Notes: a model not told the origin generated them from the sequence alone. DNA of 42,085 nucleotides from Megasphaera sp. UBA5897 (GCA_002431345.1 DJEN01000042.1:1-42085), one strand, 5' to 3'. Positions 29,648 through 39,110 are shown, counted from the stretch's first letter. Numbers and translations: made by a program.

Positions 29648-32600
29648 ATGTTCAAACCTGTACAAGTAGGGAAAAGGACTCGATACACGTATGCTAAGAT
29701 TAACGAGGTCTTGAAAATGCCTCATTTGTTGGATTTGCAGAATAAGTCCTACGAATGGTTCCTGGAAAAAGGATTGAAAGATATATTCAAAGACATTTCT
29801 CCTATTGAAGATTCATCGGGTAATTTGTCTTTGTCCTTTGAAGATTTTAAATTAGGGGAACCTAAATATGACATCCGTGAATGTAAGGAACGGGACACGA
29901 CGTACGCCGCGCCGCTCCGCGTCCAAATCCGCCTTGTCAATCATGAAACAGGGGAAATTAAGGACCAGGAAGTATTCATGGGCGATTTTCCGCTGATTAC
30001 GGATACAGGTACGTTTATTATTAATGGGGCAGAACGTGTTATTGTCAGCCAGCTCGTTCGTTCTCCTGGCGTATATTATGGCCGCGAAATTGACCCGATG
30101 GGCATTCGCTTGTATAATTCTACGGTTATTCCAAACCGCGGCGCATGGATTGAATTGGAAACAGATGCCAACGATATTGTCTATGCCCGTATTGACCGTA
30201 ATCGTAAAATTCCTGTAACTGTTTTGATTCGCGCTCTTGGCTGGTCTTCTAATGCAGAAATCTTGGATTTGTTCTTTGATGACAAGCGATTGAAAGCTAC
30301 CTTTGAAAAAGATACAACTGAAAATCAAGATGAAGCCTTAGTTGAAATTTATAAAAAGCTCCGTCCGGGCGAACCGCCGACAGTAGAAAGTGCCCGCAAT
30401 TTATTTGAAGGCTTATTCTTTGATCCGCGCCGGTATGATATGGCTCGTGTCGGCCGCTATAAAGCAGGTAAAAAATTGGGCTGGGAACGTCGGCTCTTTG
30501 GCCTCACGCTGCATGAACCGATTGTAAACGCAGAAACTGGTGAAGTTGTTGTCGATGCGCATACGGAAATCGGTGCTGCCGAAGTTGAAAAAATTAAAGA
30601 AAGCGGCGTCTTTTCTGGCGAAGGACTTGTAGAAACCTTCGTAGAAAAACCCGATGGCTCTGTATATAAAATCATTTGCAACAACAGCAATTTGCCATAT
30701 GATCACCGTACTATTACAAGAGAAGATATCATTGCTCACATTGACTATCTGCTCAATTTGATGGATGGCTTTGGCACGATTGATGATATTGACCATTTAG
30801 GCAACCGTCGTCTGCGCTGCGTAGGCGAATTGCTGCAGAATCAGTTCCGTATTGGTCTTACCCGTATGGAACGTGTCGTTCGCGAACGAATGACGATTCA
30901 AGATGCAGAAAGCATTACGCCGCAGGTCTTAATCAATATTCGTCCTGTTGTAGCAGCGATTAAAGAATTCTTTGGTTCCAGCCAGTTATCCCAGTTTATG
31001 GATCAGACCAACCCGTTGGCTGAATTGACGCATAAACGCCGTTTGAGTGCGTTGGGGCCAGGCGGCTTGTCCCGTGAACGCGCAGGATTTGAAGTTCGAG
31101 ATGTACACCATTCTCACTATGGCCGTATGTGCCCTGTAGAAACGCCTGAAGGTCCAAATATCGGCTTGATTTCTTCTTTAGCATGTTTTGGTAAAGTTAA
31201 TGAATTTGGTTTTATTGAAGCACCATATCGCCGCGTAGATAAAGAAACTGGCGTAGTTACAGAAGATGTACATTATATTACGGCAGATGAAGAAGAACAG
31301 TATATTATTGCCCAGGCTAACGAACCGCTGACGGAAGACGGCCATTTTGTACATGAACGTGTTGCCTGCCGTCATGGTGAAGATACCCGTGAATTCCGGG
31401 CAGACCGCGTTGATTTCATGGACGTATCGCCTAAGGAAGTTGTTTCTGTCGGCACGTCTATGATTCCGTTCTTGGAAAACGATGATGCGAACCGTGCTTT
31501 GATGGGTGCCAATATGCAGCGTCAGGCTGTGCCGCTTCTCCGTACGCAGGCGCCTCTCGTCGGGACCGGTATGGAATACAAAGCAGCATGTGACTCCGGT
31601 GTTTGTGTATTAGCTAAACATGCAGGCGTTGTCAGTCGTGTAACCGGTGATGAAATTCAAGTTCGTACAGAATCCGGTTCTGTTGACAAATATCGATTAA
31701 TTAAATTTGTTCGTTCCAACCAAAGTACATGTATCAACCAGCGTCCGCTTGTGTATAAAAATGAACACGTAGCAGAAGGTCAGGTTTTGGCTGACGGCAT
31801 GGCTACGGATGGCGGCGAACTGGCACTTGGCTATAATATCCTCGTTGCGTACATGCCTTGGGAAGGGTATAACTACGAAGATGCTGTTCTGTTGAGTGAA
31901 GATTTGCCGAAAAATGATTTGTATACATCCATTCACATTGAAGAATATGAATGCGATGCCCGTGATACCAAATTAGGTTCTGAAGAAATTACGCGTGAAA
32001 TTCCAAACGTAAGTGAAGAAAGCACGAAGAACCTGGATGAAAGCGGCATTATTATGGTTGGTGCTGATGTATTCCCGGGAGATGTGCTTGTTGGTAAAGT
32101 TACGCCAAAAGGTGAAACGGAACTGACGCCGGAAGAACGTTTGCTCCGCGCTATCTTTGGTGATAAAGAACGTGAAGTGCGTGATACGTCCCTGCGTGTA
32201 CCGCACGGCGAATCCGGTAAAGTTGTTAAAGTACGTATTTTCTCTCGTGAAAACAATGATGAACTGCCGCCAGGCGTTAACCGGCTGGTTCGTGTATATA
32301 TTGCCCAAAAACGTAAGATTCATGAAGGCGATAAAATGTCCGGCCGTCATGGGAACAAAGGTGTCGTTTCCCGCGTAATGCGTCAAGAAGATATGCCGTT
32401 CCTGCCGGACGGCACACCGGTTCAGATTGTACTGAATCCGTTAGGCGTACCTTCTCGTATGAACATCGGGCAGATTTTGGAAACGCATTTAGGCTGGGCT
32501 ATGCATGAATTAGGCATTCAGATTAAGAAAATGAATCCGAATTTGGAAGCTAAACTTCGTGAAGCCGGCTATGATTTTGATAAATACGGCATGCCGAAAC

Positions 32601-33370
32601 CGGATAAAGCAGGCATTCATATTGCTACGCCTGTATTTGACGGTGCCCAGGCTGAAGATGTATTTGAAGCGTTAAAAATTGCAGGACTTCCGGAAGACGG
32701 TAAATCCGTACTCTATGATGGACGCACAGGCGAACCGATGGACCGCCGCGTTACGGTTGGGTATACATACTTCCTGAAACTGCATCATCTGGTTGATGAT
32801 AAAATCCATGCTCGTTCTACTGGCCCGTACTCTTTGGTTACGCAGCAGCCTTTGGGTGGCAAAGCTCAGTTCGGCGGCCAGCGTTTTGGGGAAATGGAAG
32901 TTTGGGCTTTGGAAGCATACGGCGCAGCGTATACGCTGCAGGAAATGCTTACTGTTAAGTCTGACGATGTTGTGGGCCGTGTTAAAGCCTATGAAAAAAT
33001 TGTTAAAGGCGAAAACATTCCGGAACCGGGTGTACCGGAATCCTTTAAGGTATTGCTTAAAGAACTGCAGGCTATCGGCTTAGATGTTCAAATTCTGAAT
33101 GAAGATGGAGAAGAAGTCATTATTAAAGAATTGGACGATGAAGACGAAGTAGAACCGGAACAGACAGATGAACTCCGCCGTGTCATGGAAGGCGATGCTG
33201 TAAGTGACAGCACACCGGCAGTACCGACAGAGGAAACAGGTGAAGAAACCGCTGCTGAAGAACCTACCAGCAATGGCGGTGAAGATGATATTATGAGTGC
33301 TATGAGCTTAGATGCAGTAGCTGAAGCAGAACAAGCACATGACGATGATACTACTAATGAAGATGAATAA
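29648..33370 (+). CDS. rpoB: RNA polymerase beta subunit
   Basis: This 1240-residue beta subunit is intact. The rifampicin-pocket region begins at Ser445 and carries the wild-type residues Asp452, His462 and Ser467 (E. coli 516, 526, 531), so no common resistance change is present. KMSGRHGNKGVV and the C-terminal PLGGKAQFGGQRFGEMEVWA segment that contacts beta-prime are present. The last 80 or so residues form an acidic, low-complexity tail rich in Glu, Asp and Thr, as in other Firmicutes. The ATG at 29648 follows GGGGTG at 10 nt. Unusually, tyrS rather than rplJ-rplL lies upstream. rpoC follows after 25 nt. Confidence 0.98.
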   Translation: MFKPVQVGKRTRYTYAKINEVLKMPHLLDLQNKSYEWFLEKGLKDIFKDISPIEDSSGNLSLSFEDFKLGEPKYDIRECKERDTTYAAPLRVQIRLVNHETGEIKDQEVFMGDFPLITDTGTFIINGAERVIVSQLVRSPGVYYGREIDPMGIRLYNSTVIPNRGAWIELETDANDIVYARIDRNRKIPVTVLIRALGWSSNAEILDLFFDDKRLKATFEKDTTENQDEALVEIYKKLRPGEPPTVESARNLFEGLFFDPRRYDMARVGRYKAGKKLGWERRLFGLTLHEPIVNAETGEVVVDAHTEIGAAEVEKIKESGVFSGEGLVETFVEKPDGSVYKIICNNSNLPYDHRTITREDIIAHIDYLLNLMDGFGTIDDIDHLGNRRLRCVGELLQNQFRIGLTRMERVVRERMTIQDAESITPQVLINIRPVVAAIKEFFGSSQLSQFMDQTNPLAELTHKRRLSALGPGGLSRERAGFEVRDVHHSHYGRMCPVETPEGPNIGLISSLACFGKVNEFGFIEAPYRRVDKETGVVTEDVHYITADEEEQYIIAQANEPLTEDGHFVHERVACRHGEDTREFRADRVDFMDVSPKEVVSVGTSMIPFLENDDANRALMGANMQRQAVPLLRTQAPLVGTGMEYKAACDSGVCVLAKHAGVVSRVTGDEIQVRTESGSVDKYRLIKFVRSNQSTCINQRPLVYKNEHVAEGQVLADGMATDGGELALGYNILVAYMPWEGYNYEDAVLLSEDLPKNDLYTSIHIEEYECDARDTKLGSEEITREIPNVSEESTKNLDESGIIMVGADVFPGDVLVGKVTPKGETELTPEERLLRAIFGDKEREVRDTSLRVPHGESGKVVKVRIFSRENNDELPPGVNRLVRVYIAQKRKIHEGDKMSGRHGNKGVVSRVMRQEDMPFLPDGTPVQIVLNPLGVPSRMNIGQILETHLGWAMHELGIQIKKMNPNLEAKLREAGYDFDKYGMPKPDKAGIHIATPVFDGAQAEDVFEALKIAGLPEDGKSVLYDGRTGEPMDRRVTVGYTYFLKLHHLVDDKIHARSTGPYSLVTQQPLGGKAQFGGQRFGEMEVWALEAYGAAYTLQEMLTVKSDDVVGRVKAYEKIVKGENIPEPGVPESFKVLLKELQAIGLDVQILNEDGEEVIIKELDDEDEVEPEQTDELRRVMEGDAVSDSTPAVPTEETGEETAAEEPTSNGGEDDIMSAMSLDAVAEAEQAHDDDTTNEDE

Positions 33371-33395
33371 TGATCGATAGAAGGGAGCGGTATTA

Positions 33396-36300
33396 GTGCT
33401 AGATGTGAACGAATTTGATTCCATGCGGATTGGCCTGGCTTCTCCAGAAAAAATTCTGGAATGGTCACACGGTGAAGTCAAAAAACCGGAAACTATTAAT
33501 TACCGTACATTGAAACCAGAAAAAGACGGCTTATTCTGTGAACGCATTTTTGGGCCGACCAAAGACTGGGAATGCCATTGCGGCAAATATAAACGTATCC
33601 GTTATAAAGGCGTCGTTTGCGACCGCTGCGGTGTTGAAGTAACGCGTGCCAAAGTTCGTCGTGAACGTATGGGCCATATTAAATTGGCTACTCCTGTATC
33701 TCATATTTGGTATTTTAAAGGCATTCCAAGCCGAATGGGTCTTATTTTGGACATTTCTCCGCGGTCTTTGGAAAAAGTCTTGTACTTTGCATCCTATATC
33801 GTGCTGGATCCAGGCGACACACCGCTGACGAAAAAGCAGCTTTTGACAGAAACCGAATATCGTCAATATTTGGATATGTACGGCGATAAATTCCGTGTCG
33901 GCATGGGTGCTGCAGCCGTGAAAGAATTACTGCAGGACTTGGACTTGGATGCATTGGACAAAAAATTGCGCGATGATTTGCGTGATTCTTCCGGTCAGCG
34001 CCGTGTCCGTGCTATTCGCCGGCTGGAAGTAGTAGAAGCATTCCGTCATTCCGGCAATAAACCGGAATGGATGGTTATGGATGTTATTCCGGTTATTCCG
34101 CCGGAACTGCGTCCAATGGTACAGCTTGACGGCGGCCGTTTTGCAACGTCTGACTTGAATGATTTGTACCGCCGCGTTATCAACCGTAACAACCGCTTAA
34201 GCCGTTTGTTGGAATTAGGTGCACCGGACATCATTGTCCGCAACGAAAAACGTATGCTGCAGGAAGCTGTCGATGCCCTGATTGACAACGGCCGCCGCGG
34301 CCGTCCTGTTACAGGTCCTGGCAACCGCCCGCTGAAATCCCTTTCGGATATGCTGAAAGGGAAACAAGGCCGTTTCCGCCAGAACTTGTTAGGTAAACGT
34401 GTTGACTATTCTGGCCGTTCCGTTATCGTTGTTGGTCCTGAATTGAAAATGCATCAATGCGGCCTTCCAAAAGAAATGGCATTGGAACTCTTCAAGCCGT
34501 TTGTCATGAAAAAACTGGTCGAAAAAGGCATTGCTACCAACATTAAAAATGCGAAAAAGAAGGTAGAACGTGTCAGCAATGAAGTATGGGATGTGTTGGA
34601 AGATGTTATTAAAGAACATCCAGTCCTGCTGAACCGTGCTCCGACACTGCATCGTTTGGGTATTCAGGCATTTGAACCAATTCTTTGGGAAGGACGTGCC
34701 ATCAAATTGCATCCGTTGGTCTGCACCGCTTTCAATGCGGACTTTGACGGTGACCAGATGGCCTGCCATTTGCCACTTTCTGTAGAAGCGCAGTCTGAAG
34801 CTCGTACACTGATGCTTTCTGCTCATAATATTTTGGCACCGAAAGACGGCAAGCCAGTTGCCGTTCCGACACAGGATATGGTTTTGGGTGCATATTATTT
34901 GACTCTCGTAAAACCAGGTGCTATGGGCGAAGGCAAGATGTTCTCCAACTACGATGAAGTCATGTTGGCATATGATGCAAAAGTTATTGACATTGAAGCC
35001 TTGATCAAGGTACGTATTCCTGGCCATGGCTTGATTGAAACGACAGCAGGCAAACTGCTGTACAACTTCCAGATTTATGAACCACTTCGTCTGTACCATA
35101 CAGATAAAGTCATGGTATTTGATAATCCGGAAGATACGAAATTTGCTTATGAAAACGGCGTTATTGATTCTACGCATTTGGTTAAGATTAAACAGCAGGA
35201 CGGTCGTATCTTAGATTATGGTTTTTCACAATTAAAAGCTGAGTTCGGCGTAGACTTGCTGTCCCTTCGTCCGCTGCCGGCTCACAAAATTGATAAAGAA
35301 GCTGTAGCTGCTTTCAAAGAAGGCAAAGAATTTGTCGATGTTGACTGCTTGGGCGTATTGATGAACAAAAAACAAATTGGCAAATTGGTTGATGCTTGCT
35401 TCCATCTTGTTGGCAATACCAAAACAGCCGCTCTTCTGGACCGCATTAAGGCGATTGGCTACCATTATGCACGTCAAGCCGGTATGTCCATTGCTATTTC
35501 CGACATTCAGATTCCGGCAGAAAAATGGGAAATCCTTGGCGCAGCTGATAAACAAGTACAAAATGTCTCGAAGATGTATCTCCGTGGCTTGATTACGGAA
35601 GACGAACGGTACCGCAAGACCTGTGCTATTTGGGAAAAAGCAACAGATGATGTTACAGAAGTCATGATGGATAATATGGATCCGTTCAACTCTATCTTCA
35701 TGATGGCTGATTCCGGTGCCCGTGGTAATAAACAGCAGATTCGTCAGGTAGCTGGTATGCGTGGCTTGATGGCTGACCCGTCCGGCCGAATCATTGACTT
35801 GCCGATTAAAGCAAACTTCCGTGAAGGCTTGTCCGTATTGGATTACTTTACATCCAGTCATGGTGCCCGTAAAGGCTTGGCTGATACAGCACTTCGTACA
35901 GCCGATTCCGGTTATTTGACCCGTCGTTTGGTTGACGTATCCCAGGACGTTATCGTTCGTGAAGATGACTGCGATGTATTTGGCATCGATCTCGTTCGTG
36001 AACGTGCCCGTTTGGCAAGCTCCTGCCGTCAAGCTGTTAATCTCCTGCGTGATAAACTGATTGACCGTGTATTGGCACGGGAAGCGGTAGATCCGGAAAC
36101 CCAGGAAGTCATCTTCCCACAGGGACATCTTTTGACAACGGACGATATGGATACCATTATCGAACATAAATTGCCGAAGATTTATCTCCAGGGCAGCCAA
36201 ATGGATATCAATGATGATATGAATCATACCAACCTCATTGAAACCGTAACATTGGGTGCGCCGGAAGAAGGCTTCCGTGCAGCTATCCGCAAATCCATGG

Positions 36301-37649
36301 TCGACAATATGCTTGGCAAGACTATTGAATCCGATGTTATTGATTCCAACGGCATGGAAATCTGCGCAGCTGGCACACCGCTTACGGAAGATGCTATTGA
36401 ACGCATTCTTTCCAGCGATGTAGACGAAGTTAAAGTGCGCAACAATGATATTCGCGGCGTAGAAGTTACGGCTATTGTAGAAGGCAACGGCGTTATTGAA
36501 CCGTTGGAAGAACGTATTGAAGGCCGTACTGCTGCAGAAACGCTTATCAACCCGAACACGGGAGAAGTTATCGTTCCGCTGAATGAAGAAATTTCCGATG
36601 CTGCAGCTAAAGAAGTTGCTAAATATTATGATAAAGTACGTATCCGTTCCGTGCTTACCTGCCGCAGCCGTTACGGTGTTTGCGCAAAATGCTATGGCCG
36701 TGACCTTGGCACAGGCGGAAAAGTTAATGTTGGTGAATCTGTTGGTACTATTGCGGCACAGTCCATTGGTGAACCGGGTACACAGCTGACTATGCGTACG
36801 TTCCATACGGGCGGCGTTGCATCTGCTGGTGATATCACACAAGGTCTTCCGCGTGTCGAAGAATTGTTTGAAGCACGTAAACCAAAGGGCAATGCTATCG
36901 TCACGGAAATTGACGGCGTTGTATCCATTACTGAAAAAGAAGATCACCACGATATCAATATCGTCCATGTTGTCGGCAAAGATGGGGAAGAACGGAGCTA
37001 TACGATTCCGTACGGTTCTCATTTAGTTGTCCATGAAGGCGATGAAATCACAAAGGGCAGCCGGATTACTTCCGGTTCTATTAACCCGCACGATATTCTT
37101 CACATTTTGGGTGTCGAAGCAACACAGCGGTACCTCGTATACGAAGTACAGAAAGTATACAAATCTCAAGGTGTTGGCATCAACGATAAACATATCGAAG
37201 TCATTGTTCGTCAAATGCTTCGCAAGATGAAAGTCGAAGACGCCGGAGATGCTGATTTGCTGCCGGGAGATTATGTAGATGTCAATGTATTTGAAGATAC
37301 AAACCGCCGCATTAAGGCAGCCAATGGCAAGCCTGTTATTGGCAAACCAATGCTTCTTGGCATTACGAAAGCTGCTTTGGCTACAGAATCTTTCTTGTCA
37401 GCCGCATCCTTCCAGGAAACAACACGTGTTCTTACGGATGCTGCTATTAAAGGCAAAATCGATCCACTTCTGGGACTTAAGGAAAACGTCATTATCGGCA
37501 AGCTGATTCCGGCAGGTACTGGCATGAGCCGTTACCGCAAGGTAAAAGTAGTAAAAACCGTACCGACGATTTCGTATGAAGACGAAGATGGCAATCCGGT
37601 TGATGTATCCGAAGCCAGTGAAACTAACGCTCCGGAAGCAGGACACTAA
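33396..37649 (+). CDS. rpoC: RNA polymerase beta-prime subunit, with lineage insertion
   Basis: This 1417-residue beta-prime subunit is about 200 residues longer than the approximately 1200-residue Bacillus protein. The N-terminal zinc site uses Cys60, Cys62, Cys75 and Cys78. The catalytic loop NADFDGDQ places Mg-binding Asp449, Asp451 and Asp453. The C-terminal zinc site appears to use Cys859, Cys1089, Cys1096 and Cys1099. The 230-residue gap between the first two (74 in E. coli) reveals an insertion of about 156 residues at roughly 860-1019. The trigger loop (MRTFHTGGVASAGDITQGLP) has no insertion of the E. coli SI3 kind. The GTG at 33396 follows AAGGGAG, and MLDVNEFDSM is the usual Firmicute start. 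A terminator follows. Confidence 0.97.
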   Translation: MLDVNEFDSMRIGLASPEKILEWSHGEVKKPETINYRTLKPEKDGLFCERIFGPTKDWECHCGKYKRIRYKGVVCDRCGVEVTRAKVRRERMGHIKLATPVSHIWYFKGIPSRMGLILDISPRSLEKVLYFASYIVLDPGDTPLTKKQLLTETEYRQYLDMYGDKFRVGMGAAAVKELLQDLDLDALDKKLRDDLRDSSGQRRVRAIRRLEVVEAFRHSGNKPEWMVMDVIPVIPPELRPMVQLDGGRFATSDLNDLYRRVINRNNRLSRLLELGAPDIIVRNEKRMLQEAVDALIDNGRRGRPVTGPGNRPLKSLSDMLKGKQGRFRQNLLGKRVDYSGRSVIVVGPELKMHQCGLPKEMALELFKPFVMKKLVEKGIATNIKNAKKKVERVSNEVWDVLEDVIKEHPVLLNRAPTLHRLGIQAFEPILWEGRAIKLHPLVCTAFNADFDGDQMACHLPLSVEAQSEARTLMLSAHNILAPKDGKPVAVPTQDMVLGAYYLTLVKPGAMGEGKMFSNYDEVMLAYDAKVIDIEALIKVRIPGHGLIETTAGKLLYNFQIYEPLRLYHTDKVMVFDNPEDTKFAYENGVIDSTHLVKIKQQDGRILDYGFSQLKAEFGVDLLSLRPLPAHKIDKEAVAAFKEGKEFVDVDCLGVLMNKKQIGKLVDACFHLVGNTKTAALLDRIKAIGYHYARQAGMSIAISDIQIPAEKWEILGAADKQVQNVSKMYLRGLITEDERYRKTCAIWEKATDDVTEVMMDNMDPFNSIFMMADSGARGNKQQIRQVAGMRGLMADPSGRIIDLPIKANFREGLSVLDYFTSSHGARKGLADTALRTADSGYLTRRLVDVSQDVIVREDDCDVFGIDLVRERARLASSCRQAVNLLRDKLIDRVLAREAVDPETQEVIFPQGHLLTTDDMDTIIEHKLPKIYLQGSQMDINDDMNHTNLIETVTLGAPEEGFRAAIRKSMVDNMLGKTIESDVIDSNGMEICAAGTPLTEDAIERILSSDVDEVKVRNNDIRGVEVTAIVEGNGVIEPLEERIEGRTAAETLINPNTGEVIVPLNEEISDAAAKEVAKYYDKVRIRSVLTCRSRYGVCAKCYGRDLGTGGKVNVGESVGTIAAQSIGEPGTQLTMRTFHTGGVASAGDITQGLPRVEELFEARKPKGNAIVTEIDGVVSITEKEDHHDINIVHVVGKDGEERSYTIPYGSHLVVHEGDEITKGSRITSGSINPHDILHILGVEATQRYLVYEVQKVYKSQGVGINDKHIEVIVRQMLRKMKVEDAGDADLLPGDYVDVNVFEDTNRRIKAANGKPVIGKPMLLGITKAALATESFLSAASFQETTRVLTDAAIKGKIDPLLGLKENVIIGKLIPAGTGMSRYRKVKVVKTVPTISYEDEDGNPVDVSEASETNAPEAGH
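35973..36452 (+). other. RpoC insertion made of repeated motif units
   Basis: Residues 860-1019 of RpoC contain two segments, about 888-933 and 973-1016. They resemble the conserved segment at about 1041-1085 in pattern: an Arg/Lys-containing start, then a turn of the type DPETQEVIFP / SNGMEICAAG / NPNTGEVIVP, then L/I-T/S-x-D/E, an alpha stretch and a closing KI/KV strand. This looks like duplication of a small beta-alpha unit next to the C-terminal zinc ribbon. Confidence 0.65.
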
Positions 37650-37659
37650 GAAATATGCA

Positions 37660-37693
37660 AACAGAGGCTTGGTAACAAGTCTCTGTTTTTTTG
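37660..37693 (+). terminator. Terminator of rpoB-rpoC
   Basis: AACAGAGGCTTG-GTAA-CAAGTCTCTGTT is an almost perfect stem with one mismatch, followed by T7. It separates rpoC from the str operon. Confidence 0.9.
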
Positions 37694-37765
37694 CGCTGTA
37701 ATTGATACACACGGGCAAGTGTAATAAAAAATGTTGTAGTTACGCAGTTTTTACGAAAAAACTCA

Positions 37766-37794
37766 TTGACATACTACGGACGTAATGCTAAAAT
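37766..37794 (+). promoter_or_regulatory. Promoter of the L7Ae-rpsL-rpsG-fusA-tuf operon
   Basis: TTGACA (consensus -35), a 17-nt spacer and TAAAAT. The predicted start is near 37801. Confidence 0.8.
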
Positions 37795-37804
37795 ATCTAA
37801 GTGT

Positions 37805-37820
37805 CGCAGTGAATACTGCG
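37805..37820 (+). promoter_or_regulatory. Hairpin at the 5-prime end of the str operon transcript
   Basis: CGCAGT-GAAT-ACTGCG forms a perfect 6-bp stem with a 4-nt loop within a few nucleotides of the predicted start. It may protect the message end; it does not show a kink-turn. Confidence 0.4.
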
Positions 37821-37851
37821 TCCAATTGTGAAAAGTAAGGAGTGATGTTTC

Positions 37852-38097
37852 GTGAGCTTAGAACTCGTAAGCGGTGCCCGCAAGACTGTGGGGGCAAAGC
37901 AAACGCTGAAAGCAATGAAACGAAACGAAGTCACCCAGCTGTATGTTGCAAAAGACTGTGATGAACAAGTCGGAAAGCCGCTTATCATATGCGCGCAGGA
38001 AATGGGAATTCCCTTAGATCGTTCGTATTCCATGATGGAGCTCGGCATGGCTTGCCGCATCAAGGTCAAGGCAGCAGCCGTTGGTTTACTTAAATAA
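37852..38097 (+). CDS. rplGB: L7Ae-family ribosomal protein-like kink-turn binder
   Basis: This 81-residue L7Ae/YbxF-type protein carries the start of the family fold (RKTVGAKQTLKAMKRNEVTQLYVAKDC) and the C-terminal AVGLLK. Relatives in Bacillus bind kink-turn RNA; a ribosomal role is not settled. The GTG at 37852 is 9 nt after AAGGAG. The position between rpoC and rpsL is the usual Firmicute arrangement. It is the first gene of the str operon behind a strong promoter. Confidence 0.92.
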   Translation: MSLELVSGARKTVGAKQTLKAMKRNEVTQLYVAKDCDEQVGKPLIICAQEMGIPLDRSYSMMELGMACRIKVKAAAVGLLK

Positions 38098-38107
38098 TTT
38101 TGGTAGT

Positions 38108-38137
38108 ATCATCTAACGGATTTAATCCGGTGATGAT
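38108..38137 (+). promoter_or_regulatory. Hairpin in the L7Ae-rpsL gap
   Basis: ATCATC and CGGAT (38108-38121) pair with ATCCG and GATGAT (38125-38137) around small internal loops. There is no T-run, so it is not a terminator. It might be a processing or ribosomal-protein feedback site. Confidence 0.4.
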
Positions 38138-38176
38138 TACATTATAAATCTAATTGTTTGGAGAGGAGGTGCCCAT

Positions 38177-38548
38177 ATGCCAACAATCAGCCAATTAGTT
38201 CGTAAGGGTCGTCAGGTTTCCGTAACAAAATCTACAGCACCGGCTTTGAAAAACTGCCCGCAGAAACGTGGTGTTTGCACTCGTGTGTACACAGCTACAC
38301 CGAAAAAACCTAACTCTGCATTGCGTAAAGTTGCCCGTGTTCGTTTGACGAACTCCATCGAAGTAACTGCTTATATTCCTGGCATTGGTCACAATTTACA
38401 GGAACACAGTGTTGTATTAATCAGAGGCGGTCGTGTCAAAGACCTTCCTGGTGTACGTTATCACATCGTCCGCGGTGCCTTGGATACAGCTGGCGTAGCA
38501 GATCGTCAGCAGTCCCGTTCTAAATACGGCGCTAAAAAAGGTAAATAA
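38177..38548 (+). CDS. rpsL: 30S ribosomal protein S12
   Basis: This 123-residue S12 of the decoding centre is intact. The TPKKPNSALRK loop carries the wild-type lysines of the streptomycin site, and PGVRYHIVRG is also standard, so no classic resistance change is present. GGAGGTG lies 5 nt before ATG 38177. It is followed by rpsG after a 55-nt gap. Confidence 0.98.
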   Translation: MPTISQLVRKGRQVSVTKSTAPALKNCPQKRGVCTRVYTATPKKPNSALRKVARVRLTNSIEVTAYIPGIGHNLQEHSVVLIRGGRVKDLPGVRYHIVRGALDTAGVADRQQSRSKYGAKKGK

Positions 38549-38603
38549 GAGTTACCGTGCTAGATGAAATGGATGACTTACATAGTATAAGGAGGAATTA
38601 GAC

Positions 38604-39074
38604 ATGCCAAGAAAAGGCCCAGTACCGAAGCGTGATGTGCTGCCGGATCCGGTGTACCATTCTAAATTGGTAACACGCTTCATCAACAAAGTTATGCTGG
38701 ACGGTAAAAAAGGTGTCGCAGAAACTATCGTATATGATGCATTCGACATCATCCGTTCTAAAATGAATAAAGATCCTTTGGAAGTTTTTGAACAGGCTCT
38801 CAACAATGTTATGCCTGTATTGGAAGTTCGTGCTCGTCGTGTAGGCGGCGCAAACTACCAGGTACCAGTCGAAGTTCGTGCTGACCGCCGTCTCTCCCTC
38901 GGTATCCGTTGGACTGTAGGCTATGCTCGTCAACGCGGCGAACGTACTATGAAAGAAAAGCTTGCTGCTGAATTAATGGATGCATTCAACAACACCGGCG
39001 CAGCTATTAAGAAAAAAGAAGATACACATAAAATGGCTGAAGCAAATAAAGCTTTTGCACATTATCGTTGGTAA
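38604..39074 (+). CDS. rpsG: 30S ribosomal protein S7
   Basis: This 156-residue S7 nucleates assembly of the 30S head. The N-terminal MPRKGPVPKRDVLPDP and the C-terminal HKMAEANKAFAHYRW are typical. TAAGGAGG lies 8 nt before the ATG. By analogy with E. coli it may feed back on str operon translation, but I see no specific site. Confidence 0.98.
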   Translation: MPRKGPVPKRDVLPDPVYHSKLVTRFINKVMLDGKKGVAETIVYDAFDIIRSKMNKDPLEVFEQALNNVMPVLEVRARRVGGANYQVPVEVRADRRLSLGIRWTVGYARQRGERTMKEKLAAELMDAFNNTGAAIKKKEDTHKMAEANKAFAHYRW

Positions 39075-39110
39075 TTTAAGCTATTTTTTATTTGAGGAGT
39101 GGAAAAAACC

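Noticed and set aside
30971..31050. Possible rifampicin-resistance change in RpoB
   Set aside because: Asp452, His462 and Ser467 are the wild-type residues at the classic positions.
33130..33370. Acidic tail of RpoB as an unusual fusion
   Set aside because: Acidic, poorly conserved C-terminal tails are normal in Firmicute RpoB proteins.
35232..37022. 596-codon open frame antisense to rpoC, and several others antisense to rpoB, PFOR and fusA
   Set aside because: These are shadows caused by strong codon bias in long conserved genes. They lack ribosome sites and have Cys/Phe-rich, low-meaning translations.
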